NCBI GenBank assembly: GCA_036362985.1
Contig: JAYGXS010000005.1
Coordinates: 7,011,149-7,075,148 of the forward strand
DNA from: Ligula intestinalis
Taxonomy: Eukaryota; Platyhelminthes; Cestoda; Diphyllobothriidea; Diphyllobothriidae
DNA length: 64,000 bases
Direction: 5' to 3'
Each line of letters starts with the position of its first letter. Within the stretch, counting starts at the first letter, position 1. A program made the position numbers and the translations under genes. The notes under the pieces were generated by a model that made no database searches, was not told the origin of the DNA, and saw only the letters and a list, made by a program, of their open reading frames with translations. Below are positions 1 through 64,000 of this stretch, in pieces.

Positions 1-818
1 AAAAGAGGAAGTCGTTTTTTAGTTGTAAAAAAATGATTGGCCTCACTTATCCTGCTTGCCAGCAGATCTACCAAACCCCCCTAACCATTAGGTGAACGTT
101 ATAGTCATTCTGGTGAATTCTTGATGATTGCATAGGAAATCCCGCCTGTGCAGTCAGCTGGCCCTCTTGCAATGGTGGATTACACACAAGCAGTAAGTTG
201 GCGCACATAATCGATTTATGTGGTATATATGGGTAACATATGCATGGTTTACAATCATATATTCCATAAATAGAGTATCCGAAAGCCCCGTCTTATACTA
301 ACTGAATTATACGAATTATCAGGCGCCCTAGCGCTTTTGGTCACACCATTTTAAATCTTCCTTCTCGCATTCTGAATTTCCATTTTAATCTTAACTTGCT
401 CATCTCTTTCTTATCTTTGAAAAAAGTACTATTTTTCTCCTTTCATTTTTGAAAGTGGGGGTAAACTGAACCCTGCTCCACTTTCGTCGTAGGCATTTTT
501 TACACTGCTATTATAGGCCACAAATAATTGCAAAATATCGATCACTATTTTTCTCAAAAGATAAATAGCCGATGCATATGGCATACTCAGCCTGCTATAT
601 TATGAATGGCTTCTGTACATTTGACCACCTCTTGGAATACACTATCGTTATTTTACCTCAGTACTCCGTCGGTTCTGGCAGTGTCCCCTAGGCACTTGAA
701 TATAAAATGCACTTAGTTGAAAATCCAAACTCCAATTAGCAGATGGTGAACTGGTAGCATAATATCCTCAATTGCCAAATCTTTAGTGAATTCTGAGGGG
801 GTATAGTGGCTAGGCCAG
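1..818. other. AT-rich upstream region, nothing recognised
   Basis: No coding signal, RNA gene or recognisable mobile element was found here. It is AT-rich with short homopolymer runs and lies upstream of the CAPSL-like gene. Any distal promoter or enhancer cannot be told from background by eye. Confidence 0.4.
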
Positions 819-1250
819 TAAACTACCGCACAACCTTAGCGGAAAAAGTGGAAAAATGTATAAAAATGAAAATAAAAGTAAGCGATACGACTCACTAAAT
901 CCCCACGATCCTTGGCTGCAGTATTCAGAGAATTGACTTGCCGAAGGATGGATTTATAACGTGGAGTAGGTTGAAAAACTTGGATAACAGCAAAACCGGG
1001 GTCACGACTTTGTAGTGGCTAGGCCTACAACACGTATTTAACCGTATTAAAAGAGACGCAATGAAAAATTGCTAGTGTAGAGCTACCTTGCAGCAAATAA
1101 ACTACCGCACTACGTTAGTGAAAACAGTAATAAAATATAAAAAATCACAAATTAAAGTAAACGCTACGACTCACTTTATGCCCACGATCCTTGGCTGCAG
1201 CAGTCAAAGGATTGACTTGCCGAAGGATGGATTTATAACGTAGGATCTCA
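819..1250. repeat. Partial tandem duplication, period 279 bp
   Basis: Two copies of about 150 bp lie in direct orientation: roughly 819-968 and 1098-1250. Shared anchors, each exactly 279 bases apart, are TAAACTACCGCAC (819/1098), CCCACGATCCTTGGCTGCAG (902/1181) and GAAGGATGGATTTATAACGT. A shorter shared piece, TAGTGGCTAGGCC, recurs near 803 and 1014. The copies differ by scattered substitutions, so the duplication is not recent. It ends about 740 bases upstream of the CAPSL-like start codon. A regulatory role is possible but nothing shows it. Confidence 0.75.
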
Positions 1251-1986
1251 GTTCGCCCATCCAAAGTCGGAATAATTGCAAGGAAAAATTGTGTTCGAAT
1301 CACCGTCAGTTGATCCTGAGTCCAGATATTATCACCAGAGAATGGTGTCGTTGACGGGCTAGGATAAAAGAGACCGGTGAGATGGTATGCAGCAGGGAGT
1401 GCAGGAGAATAAGCAGGAATGCTTAAAACACACCACGCGCGGTGATAGCCGGAAATGGGTGCATTTCGGAACTGTCCGGTGAAAGGAAAAGTGCAAAATA
1501 TTTAAACAAAAAACGTTTCTGACTGAAAAGTTAATGGATAGGAAAAGGATCTAAAGGGGTAAACTTTCCTGACCTCTTGCTAAGATGATCGTGTTTGAAC
1601 CCAGCTCTGAACGAATATTTAAAAAATTCTGAGGATAATTTTCGCATATTAGTTTATTGACAGTTATTCATGCGATTTTCCCCACATTATCAGAAGTATA
1701 ATATTCTTACATGGACGTGAACCCTTCAAATTTCAATCGTGGAAGCCAATTTGTTCCGCACCCATTGGTTGTGAACAATTGAGTTTCTCATAACCGTGCT
1801 ACTTATGCGAGGTAACGTCACAAATATGAATGTCATTATCATATGTTAATTTGGTTTTAACGACTTACTTTCAGCAAGTGTCCCCGACTGTTTAAAAATC
1901 TAAAGTTTATAAATATGCGTTGAAGCGTTTTAATGAATTAAATTGAGATCATTTATACCACAGCGCCGATATAAATTACGCATAGG

Positions 1987-10456
<8,470 letters not shown>

Positions 10457-12280
10457 CGGAAATCGCAGCGGCACTTGACAAGTCGACATTTTCAAGCATT
10501 TAAATGTACACTTTGCCCTCCTCCTCTTTTTTGAAGTTCCGTGTGAAACAGTGTCTATTTCTCCGAGATCATCTCCTCTGGTTGCTATTAATAGTAATTA
10601 TTTTTTCCGTGATCCAAATCCCCTTCCTTTCATTTACTCTTCGGTTGTTTACCTGCTAGGTAATTTATTTACAAAGTTGTAAGAGTGGCAGAACGAAAAA
10701 GGCTCTATTGTGAAGATAGCATCCAAATTTTCAGTAAAAATGGTTTCATTCACTGGGACCGCAGGATAAATTACGAAAATACTCAAAAATCTAGAGGTTT
10801 GCAGACAAAGCACATCTGTTATGCAAGTGTATCAGTGCTTATGAGAGGTCTACTGTGGACGCGTTTTTCTATATCTAAGGAGCTCAAATTTCAAGCGATT
10901 ATCGGTTACTATAATAGCTGGTGTTGTTGGTGCTCTGGACAAAAAAGATGTAGTTGCGGATTAATGGGAAAGACTCAATACTACTATGGCAGTCACCGTC
11001 TACAGAGACAGGATTTTACAGGATATCGAAAGAGGATACACTCGGAGGCAGACATCGTGGCGTGTCTAAAATATTTTGCAATAATTCGAAAGAATGATTA
11101 CCGTTGTAGTAAATGGCAACCTAAATTCTGAAATAATTTGTAAAATAAGAAGTATTGAAGTCGAGAGGAGAAAATGACTATCCTGCAGCATAATCTTAAG
11201 AAGTTTCAGTTGGCCTTCAAATTGACTTTTTGAGGCTGGCTGCTTAAGCCGTAGGAATTTTCCCCATGGATATTCGATGCTCTCATAAATCCGCACAAAT
11301 TTTATAAAGGATGGATGCAAAAACACCACGTTGCTAGAAACATCTGTCCTCATCCAACTGCACATACAGAGGAGTAACTTATTGAAATTTAAAAAAGTGT
11401 TTCATTGAAATATTTGAACTATGAAAAGCTTATTCAGCTGGTGTCATATCTGTACATTTATTAGTGCCCCTCATAAATAATACAAGATAATCGAAGTCCA
11501 TTGCAAAATTCTGTGTGCTGTTTATGGTTAACTGTTAGTGACGTAGACAGTTATAAGTTTTTCCACACCTTCGTCGGCAGATCGGACTCATAAATATTCA
11601 GAAATTTAAAAATACAGCGCTCTATGAAAAAAAATAATAACTTCTTAAGTAGTAAGAAACTTACTGTTACTGTTCTATATCCTTAAAAATCGAGGCATAC
11701 CTTACAGGAAATGCGCTTAAAATTATTGGTTTTTTTACTCATTTGACAAGCCAGCCCATCTTGTTCGATGAAAGGCGATTCGATGAAAGGCGGTTTTGAA
11801 AGGATTTTTAAGACCGCACAGAATCTTATTGTGATGGGACTGACAACACATACAGAACACCTTAAACGGAAAAATAAGATCGTGTTTGTGGCACACAGTG
11901 GTTGGACTTCATAGCATTTAAGACGCTGTCGTGAAGTCATTCGGGAATCCTTCAGAGATGCTACTGACCAAAGACACGGAAATAGAAACCGCCCCCAGTA
12001 AAAAGAGCGTAACTGGGCCAAATTGCCACAGGAATATGTAGTCCCGACCTAACCTATATCCAAACCTTTATCTTTAAAGTACACTGGGTGCTTGCCCTAA
12101 CATTAGCCTGTCCAGAAAGTCGCGTAAGGCGCTGGAATAGGAGGGGAATCGGCAGAAGTTTCCTTGGTAGTGGTCTTGGATACAACAAGCCGTAGGTTGC
12201 TTTCATACGGTAACCGTGAGAAAAACTGATTTGCCAACAAAGGTTGCTATAGGCCGACGGCGTTGGGCGCGTAAATCGAA
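10457..12280. other. Intergenic sequence after the CAPSL-like gene
   Basis: No gene recognised. The longest open frame (10685-11131, 148 codons, +) is lysine- and cysteine-rich with no motif I can name. It is more likely chance or an eroded element than a gene. Short inverted similarity to AT-rich foldback repeats occurs near 11.4 kb. Confidence 0.4.
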
Positions 12281-12289
12281 AAAAGGCGC

Positions 12290-12725
12290 AAAAACAATCG
12301 AGGTCAAATTGAGCACGAATCGCTGTCGACAAACTGGGAAGTGTGCAGTTTTATTCCGAAAACGTTCCTTTGCCCAAAACCCAGAAATACTGAATTTATG
12401 AGGACTTTTTGTAATATGAAGCAGAAACTACGGGCTTTTTACATGAGATATCATAATCCCACACTGAACTTAACACGAACCCTTAGGCTAACCCTTACCT
12501 AACCCTAAATCTAACCTTACCCTTAAACCTTACCATAACATTAACCCTTACCCTAACGCCTAACGCCTAACAATTACCCTAACCCTTACCGTAACCCTAA
12601 CTCTAACCTCTGACCCTAACCATAACCCTAAATCTAACCCCTAACCTTTACCCTAACCAAAATCGTGCTCAAATCGAGCTCGAATCGCTGTCGAAAAACC
12701 TGGAAATGTGGAGTTTTGCTCCGCC
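12290..12725. repeat. Degenerate telomere-like CCCTAA array between duplicated flanks
   Basis: From about 12478 to 12660 the plus strand is built of variants of CCCTAA, such as ACCCTTA, ACCCTAA and ACGCCTA. This is a decayed interstitial copy of the animal telomere repeat (TTAGGG on the other strand). On both sides lies the same phrase: AATCGCTGTCGACAAACTGG (from 12319) before it, and AATCGCTGTCGAAAAACCTGG (about 12684) after it. The array therefore sits inside a larger duplicated unit, not at a chromosome end. Confidence 0.8.
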
Positions 12726-13060
12726 ACTACCAAGGAAACTCCTGCCGGGGAATCTTATGATGCACAGCCAACCATGCTGTTCGACTACCTTGTTTAATGT
12801 GCCCTAACTTAATGTCATGAAACTTCGCAGGGAACACTCGCGGACTCGCTGACCTGGGGACACCCTGCGCACACAGGCACGTCCACAGAGTCGCGGCTGC
12901 CCAAGGGCCACTTGAATACACCATCCCTTCAACCGACGCAGCCTGGGTCACTATATGCGACACTCCCTCGGCCAGTACAACACAATAGTCGCAAATCACT
13001 TGAATGTGCTCTTCTATAACATAAAAGCAGCTATCACCACGCTGAACGCAGTCAACGCTA
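12726..13060 (+). mobile_element. 5' UTR-like fragment of the 2A-motif LINE
   Basis: Text such as AATGTCATGAAACTTCGCA, GACTCGCTGACCTG and the order of later phrases (TGCGCACACA, GCGGCTGCCCAAGGGCCACTTGAA, GACACTCCCTCG) parallels 62310-62520, upstream of the LINE coding region. It is diverged, not coding, and probably a dead 5' fragment. Confidence 0.5.
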
Positions 13061-13339
13061 GCTCTGTCTTATAACCGTCGCTTGCCTGTCGCTAGTAGAA
13101 GGGCGAGTTAGATAGACCTTGCGCGCAGCTCTGTCAGGGGCAAATAAACTCTGAACAGACCATATTAAATATGAAACGAAGGCCAGGCCCGAGATAAAAG
13201 GAATCAAGTCGAAGCGAGGGAGTAGTATTCTGTATAGAACGGAGAAAGAATTAAGTGTAGCAAATGGGCAGTTAGAGGAGAGGCCAGCATGTCCGGAATC
13301 ACACTGGCCGGCATGTCCACATCAGTTCCTTCAGGACAA

Positions 13340-14235
13340 CTGCGGTTAAATGAACAGCCTCTTGGGTTCAGGGATCGGCCAAGCGCAATGAAGTGAGGCG
13401 CTGCATCAAGGTCCTCAAGACTTCAGCGGGCTCATGCTGGAGCTGCGTGAGAGAGAATTTGGCGACCACATTCAAAGCGCTGCTGTAGCCGTGCTTCACT
13501 TATATGGACCTAAGCTCGTCTCCTACGATCAGCCCTTTCAGCCTCCGCCGACTTCAGTTAGCACAGAAGGCTGCCTTCCACACAATCACGAGTTGCCATA
13601 AAATGTCGCCTATCGATCATCTTCCTACAAAGGTTTCTGTCCTGCCGATCGCCCCTCACAACGCCCAGCAGTTTTACTGGACCTCTTCGCAACCTAGCCA
13701 TTTAAATCATCACCGTCGCTATGCTCCTGAACCCAGCCGGAGCGTTCGGGTGTATATTTGAGCTCAACACAAGTAAGCTGTCGCCTCGTGTCGCCCGGAT
13801 CTATCCGTTGAGGGCTCTGCCATCATGACAGGTTTCCAGCGTCTTCACCAGAGAGCCGTTGTCAAAGCAAAACTAACCTGCTGTCCCACGGACCTTTGGG
13901 CGGATATCCACCTCCGATTGCACCCTCGGAACAAAACTCCCGAGGGTCACTCGTTGTTCATTGGCTCAACTACACAGTGGCTACTTAATGCTCCTACGTC
14001 TGTACCAACACCGGCTTCACCCGTCCATACCCGAGAGCTGTCCCGACTACGGCGTCTCTCCACATGACTGTCAGCGTCTTTTCATCTGCCGGCCGGGCAC
14101 CCAATTCACCCCCGTGGACTTTTGGTTCAAGCCGTTCGGGGTCTCGGCTTTTCTCTGTCTTCCACCTACAGTCAGTTTGGATTCCGGCGGGGACTCTTTA
14201 TCCAACAAGAGCTACGACACACACACACAACCCAT
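13340..14235 (+). pseudogene. LINE 3' fragment (end of reverse transcriptase ORF), decayed
   Basis: The sequence follows 56860-57310 and 38400-39130 through the region after the reverse transcriptase core: TSSLRRLQLAQ-, KMSPIDHL- and later FQRLHQRAVV-like pieces in several frames. Many frameshifts and stops break it. It ends ATCCAACAAGAGCTACGACACACACACACAA, which is the 3' tail (CA-rich) of this jockey/CR1-like lineage. Not functional. Confidence 0.8.
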
Positions 14236-14999
14236 AAGGGATGAAGGCACACAAGTAACGCACTGAGACGCCAACCCAGACATCTTTAAGTAGACCTTCA
14301 CCAGATCGACTTTTATAGATCTCCCAAGGGAGGAAAAATATTGAACGATTCCGACGGAGAGTACACCAGTGGTTGACTAGCAAGGTCAATCGCTGATGGG
14401 TTCCACCTGCAAAGCCTAGGTCTGGGGGCAGTCTTCGACCGACTGGAGCGAGAGAGATACGCTGATTTCGGAAATATCATTCATTCACCGTGAAAAAATT
14501 TGGCACAGAAAGCAAATGATAGCGTTGGGACACCAGAGACAGGGACACTGGAGCGGTTTCTTTACGATCTCCACTGCCTTCTGAAGTAGGCGTTACGATA
14601 GCCTCCGTCTGTGGTAGTACTCCGTTGCGAAGACGAGAAACGCAATGGAGTCGCGAAAGACGGCGAAAAGAACACGTAACAGGTCAAGCCGGCTGGCAAG
14701 TACACGCGAGGAACCTGAAAGCCAATCAGCTTGAGTTGCTGTATCGACCTCCCATGAAGCCTTTGTTTACACGTTCGACCCAATTGTACATGTACTTGTT
14801 GGGTCTGCGATCATGACTGATCTAGCCAACCTCGATTATGTTCCCTATGATACTTCTCCACGGGCGACGATCCGTGGCCAAAGACTTGGACAGTTCGAGC
14901 CATTCTTTTCGCAAGCACTGGGGACCGAATACCGAAGTTCCACGAACCACTTACGTGTCCTGACGGACTATGTTGAGCAAAGTTTTGAGCTGATCACAA

Positions 15000-15890
15000 C
15001 TTCGATGATTCCAATTAGGTAACAGTTTCAAGTCGAGGGCAGTAACACTGAGCTCCTAGGTTGACGACGAAGAACGTGTCCAAACCACCTCATTCGTCTC
15101 TCTTGAGTGGCCTGAGATAACCTTGGGATTCTGCCGCAGCGAGTGCGGACTGTCTCATTTGAGACGAAGTCGGTGTACTTCACTCGAAGAATAGTCCTCA
15201 AGCACTAGTGGTCAAAGGCTTCCAGCTTCCGTTCATCTACCACGCGCAAAGCCCAACATTCGCATCCGTATAGAAAAACGGACCGCACACATGCACAGTA
15301 CGTGCGGACCTTTGTAGAGATAGAAATATCGAGTCGCGTCTATAGGTACTTCCGAAGGCTGAAGAAAACTCGTCGTGCTGCGTCAATTCAGACGACAATT
15401 TCATACTTGATCTGTCCATTTAAAATTATCTACTTTTTCAAGTTGACAGCCACTAATGTCAAATGGTACCTTCTCTTGGGCAGGAATGCAGCGTGAAAAC
15501 ACTTTGGTCTTCCCAGTGTTTATGGATAAACTGACCGATTTTGCGACCTCGTTCACTCGTTACACCATTGTCTGTAAACCTCTTAAGCTTGAAGCTAGTT
15601 AAGCGATATCCTCGGCATACTCGAGATAAGTCAACCGGCGCCCGGGTTCAAGCTCAATACCTGTTTTTTTCCTGTAGGACCTTCCCGAGAACCCTGTCAA
15701 TGACTTATTCAAGGAAGATGGGCGACAGGACACCGTCTTGTCGAACACTAGACCGAATGGTGAACGGTTCTAGGAGGTTTTTGTGGACTAGAACCTGCGC
15801 AATAGCGAAATATGCGACCCAATCATGCTTCGGAGAGGGGAACCGCGTGACACCTTAGGCTCACGTGCGAGGTCCAGATATTCAACAAAC
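15000..15890 (-). pseudogene. RTE-like LINE reverse transcriptase fragment, decayed
   Basis: Read on the minus strand it gives, across frameshifts, VRQDGVLSPIFL, then VIDRVLGKVL, EYAEDIA (expected YADD box, here altered), INTGKTKVFS, the block EKVPFDISGCQLEKV, and finally VVDERKLEAFDH and LWFGHVLRR-like text. This order is typical of RTE-clade retrotransposons. In-frame stops and frameshifts make it non-functional. Confidence 0.75.
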
Positions 15891-16284
15891 CCCGCAAGGA
15901 CGTCAAAGCGTAGGAAACGACCAATCAGCATATAGCACGCCGCAGGCCATCACGTCATAGAACGCCCATCACACACCATTAACAGGACCATCAAAGGACG
16001 GCAAGAACGCCATAAGTAAACTAGGGTTGACGAGCTAGGAAACCTACTGTACCCGCAGACCTTGAATAAATCTGTGGTGCACATTTTAATTTCCTCAAAA
16101 CTTGATAGCTGTTCGCGGTACACATCGGTTAATTTAAGGTCTATAGACGTAGACCGAAATTGTTAGCGTATATTTGGGCTTAAACCAGTCAACCACTGCG
16201 TAATATAGGCATGCTTCCAACAGACGGACTGAAGTAGTATATATTGTTTTTGCAATTTACCATACTATCAGACCAGGCACTGAT

Positions 16285-16445
16285 TAAATGGATCCGACAA
16301 AGCAAAGAAAGACCGGAATGGCAATTTCTGGTTTGTTAGCCGTCATCAGCCAGTCAAACCCAACCTCAAGGGTTGAAACCCCCGAGATTTGAGCCCGGGT
16401 CATTGAGTTTAATACTCTACCACTAGTCCAAAGGCTCCTTGCTTC
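16285..16445 (-). mobile_element. tRNA-derived SINE, copy 1
   Basis: On the minus strand a tRNA-like head (A-box-like TAGTGGTAGAG; B-box-like GGCTCAAATCT) is followed by the body GACTGGCTGATGACGGCTAA..CCAGAAATTGCCATTCCGGTC, ending near TTTGTCGGATC. The same body recurs at least eight times in this window. Non-coding; would depend on LINE machinery. Confidence 0.75.
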
Positions 16446-16559
16446 GTCGGTTGTGATCGGGAATATGATGAGTGTATGTGTTTCGCCAATCTAGGAGAGG
16501 AACAATTCAGTTTCGCTTTGCCCAGGGGATCGCAACGTAAACCCGCCAGACCTTCACAT

Positions 16560-16705
16560 AGTGACTAGGATGATATGATAAAATAGATCCGACAAAGCAA
16601 TGGGGAGACCGGAATGGCTATTTCTGGCTTATCAGCCGTCATCAGCCAGTCATACCAAAACTCAAGGGTTTGAGCCCCCCGAGATTTGAACCCGGATTCG
16701 ATTAG
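16560..16705 (-). mobile_element. tRNA-derived SINE, copy 2
   Basis: Same family and orientation as the copy at 16285, only about 120 bases away. The body TGACTGGCTGATGACGGCTGA and the tail TTGCTTTGTCGGATC are clear on the minus strand. The tRNA head is partial (GGGTTCAAATCTCGG). Confidence 0.75.
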
Positions 16706-17689
16706 GTACTAGCTAAAAGGCGCAAACACAGGGAGGGGACCACTGACGAGCCGGACCCCTCGCAGCTGTGTCAAGCAGCGGCAGAATACAGGCAAAACAC
16801 GTGTCAGGGTCCTTTAGCCAGTACGTGGTCTGTTAGTATGATAAGTTACAACAGCAAAGTTGTGGTTCTCCGAAACCGACTCTCCTGTCCTTCTCCGCTT
16901 TCCTGACGGGGTTAAACCTACTCCTTGAGCACCCAACACAACGCTAGTGGGATGAATAAACGAAAAAAGAAAACATGAGTGCAGACTTCCTTCGTTTAGC
17001 AAGAAGATCCAGGATGCAACAACGGCAACATTCACAGGTGTGGAATAGAATACACACCCATTCACCCGCAGACACGCACAATAAAACAAATAAACCTAAA
17101 AATAATTACATATTGTGTACCCAGGGAGAGAGAGAGTGAGTGAGAGAGAGGGAGACAGAGGGACAAAGACAGAGATAGGAGAGCAAATGGAAGTAAAATA
17201 CAGGGGACGGTTGTTTTGACGGCGGCAAAACTGTTCGGTTCTGCGGCAAATCAGAGACGAGAGTCACAGCCTGAAAGACACACGGGCGTGGGATCAGGGA
17301 GCGCAGCCCCACGGAGGTTGGGTTGAGGGCAACAGCAACAACATATTAGTCGATAGGTACCAGAGGGGGGTACCACGGAAATGGCGGACATACAGAGATT
17401 ACGCAGGCTACTTTGTCAAGCATGTAATCTAAAATATCAGAAAAAAAGGAATGTTAGTTAGAACACGCAGTGCAATTACATAAAGGAGTAGACAGTATAT
17501 AAAAGGCAGTCCACACAAACAGACAGTTCGACCGTCGCTCTCGACGATATCCACCATGAGCCGCAGCAAGCTCAAGGCAGACACGACGACTACAGCTGAA
17601 TTATAGTGGTGTGATGTTCTCGCAGCGGGTGCTCACTGGTTCATTTGAGACAAGCTAGGTCGAGCTGCGTGAATTCGGAAGATAATGTC
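16706..17689. other. Intergenic, nothing firm
   Basis: No gene or element is recognised. A purine-rich GAGA stretch lies at about 17124-17165. The short open frames on the minus strand are low-complexity and unsupported. Confidence 0.35.
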
Positions 17690-18035
17690 AGGCTTACTCG
17701 GTCAATTCGGCAGCAACCTCACTCCCAGCGATTCGAAACTGTCTACTACTTCAAGTTGACAGCCACTAGCCTCGAGAGGTGGTCCCTCTTGGAGAGGAAT
17801 GCAGCATGAACGCATTCGTTTACACAGAAACCGATCGATTTAGCGTCCTCGTCCACCCGTGACACCATTGACCGTAGATCGTCAAAGCTTTAAGTCAATA
17901 AAGCGATAGCACGGACGTAGTCGAGATAAGTCAACTGGCGTCCGGGTGCAAGCTTACCAGTCTCCTCTTCTTCCTCACATAGAGCGTTCCCGGGAACCCA
18001 GTCAAAGTTGTAGTTAAATAGAATGGGCAACTCGG
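17690..18035 (-). pseudogene. Second RTE-like LINE fragment
   Basis: It is a diverged copy of 15430-15760 on the same strand, with shared phrases CTTCAAGTTGACAGCCACTA, GAATGCAGC and TCGAGATAAGTCAAC. It covers the YADD-adjacent part of the RTE reverse transcriptase. No usable frame remains. Confidence 0.65.
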
Positions 18036-18234
18036 ATGATGCATAGCGCAAAGCCTACAACAACCACTCACACACATTACGCTGTGCCACATGAATATGA
18101 CACAAGAGTTATTTGTAAAAACAATGCTACTCACTCCTTTACAATACTATTTTAACTTTACCAATTTTACACGTGCGTGTACGGATGTGTATGACGCACT
18201 GTAGGGGTCTAGTTAGTGGTTGTGCCTAGATCAT

Positions 18235-18620
18235 TACAATCAGCAGGTCGAATTCTCCAGGTAGAAGGTAAAAGGCAAGAGTCACCAGAAGGAGTAGTTT
18301 ATTGTATACAGAACTCCTAGTTGCAGTCTCATGTGGCAGGCAGGCAGGCAGGCAAGTAGCCCTTGTTGGATCCGGAGCCCCGCCGGGTGGGCCTCAATCC
18401 CGGCGGCAAGGAGGAGGAGTCGCAGCAGCATAGTCAGGAGGGGCGGCTCTGCCATAAAAAAAACAGATGGAGAGGAGAAGAAATGGATCCACCATAGGGA
18501 GGTTTGGTGTAGCAGACCTTGGCCGCCCTGAGGGCGGGTTGGAACGCGGTCGAAGACGCGTCTGCTGTGGTTCCCGTCTCATGTGGCAGAGGCCACTGGC
18601 AAAGCCAGGGCTGGTCCTGA
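18235..18620 (-). mobile_element. Short non-autonomous LINE derivative (5' end fused to 3' end), copy A
   Basis: On the minus strand it starts with the LINE 5' text GGGAACCACAGCAGACG, passes the start of the LINE reading frame (MAEPPLLTMLLRLLLL, then AAGIEAHPAG), and at the 2A-like motif jumps straight to the LINE 3' end (GGCGGGGCTCCGGATCCAAC, then AAGGGCTAC). It continues into a tail with (CTGC)n and AATAAA. Two plus-strand copies at 20.5-21.2 kb have the same junction, so this is a family rather than a private deletion. It lies downstream of FAM135 in the same orientation. Its AATAAA (18298-18303) is the first one after the FAM135 stop and could be used by that gene (inference). Confidence 0.8.
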
Positions 18621-18975
18621 CTGCGTCCAGCCAGGCTTGAGAGAGTGGACTCTCTGATGTGCGGGATGATGACGGCTGCTTTAGTAGGATTGTGAAGCAA
18701 GTTCAAGTGGTTTGGTATGGGTGTATCACAAGTTGCCCGAGCGGATGTTGCCTGCAAAGGCCCTCTGCTGCGTTGGCCAAAGGGGTGATGTGTGAAGTGG
18801 CCCTTAGCGAGCCGCGTGCAAAGACAAATGACGTTGAGGTACGCAGGCATTGCAGAACGAGGAGGGGGAGAGGAATAATGGCCCACCGCCACAGCACTAC
18901 CAGTCACCCTCACAAACTAAACTGAAATCTAGCACCCGTAAAGTTAGAAAGAGAAAACAGGGGCGAGGGGCTGGC

Positions 18976-64000
<45,025 letters not shown>

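Noticed and set aside
10685..11131. 148-codon plus-strand open frame
   Set aside because: No motif, no splice context; cysteine-lysine-rich composition looks like translated non-coding DNA.
18434..18913. 159-codon minus-strand open frame
   Set aside because: It overlaps the LINE derivative in a different frame from the real head and has no family similarity.

Overview
This is a window of a repeat-rich animal nuclear genome, most likely a flatworm and possibly a large-genome tapeworm. That assignment is inference. It rests on intron-containing metazoan genes, one of them with a 38-base intron beside a 6.1 kb intron, and on dense decayed retroelements: Penelope-like elements with GIY-YIG endonucleases, two or three LINE lineages and tRNA-headed SINEs. 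Nothing bacterial, viral, CRISPR-like or operon-like was seen.

Two host genes were reconstructed from sequence; they converge on about 8.5 kb of intergenic repeats. (1) Plus strand, 1987-10456: a complete five-exon calcyphosin/CAPSL-type EF-hand protein of 208 residues. All introns are GT-AG and every exon phase fits. (2) Minus strand, from beyond the right edge down to 18976: the C-terminal ~1,080 residues of a FAM135A/B homologue in eleven phase-consistent exons. It ends in the DUF676 serine-esterase-like alpha/beta-hydrolase domain, with GHSLG and plausible Asp and His partners present. Its N-terminal domain lies outside the window.

Almost all the rest is mobile-element debris in the introns and between the genes. 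Region by region: 0-2 kb upstream of CAPSL with a 279-bp-period duplication; 2-10.4 kb CAPSL introns with a GC-rich MITE and two interspersed repeats; 10.5-18.9 kb intergenic with a degenerate telomere-like block, LINE and RTE fragments and SINEs; 19-25.5 kb the FAM135 esterase exons with a pogo-like MITE and two LINE-derived short elements; 25.5-43.4 kb the FAM135 middle exons with pogo-like and foldback elements, a Penelope-associated palindrome and a LINE carrying a reverse transcriptase; 43.5-60.7 kb the large FAM135 introns with LINE, Penelope, SINE and hammerhead-like repeats; 62.3-64 kb the 5' part of a LINE with a 2A-like peptide, zinc finger and endonuclease.

The most interesting non-genic signals are: a LINE encoding a 2A-like GIEANPGP motif, plus at least three internally deleted short derivatives that share one deletion junction at that motif; a family of hammerhead-ribozyme-like motifs in Penelope-associated repeats, one with an intact core; several near-perfect inverted repeats around those motifs; and a pogo-like MITE family with TA target duplications.
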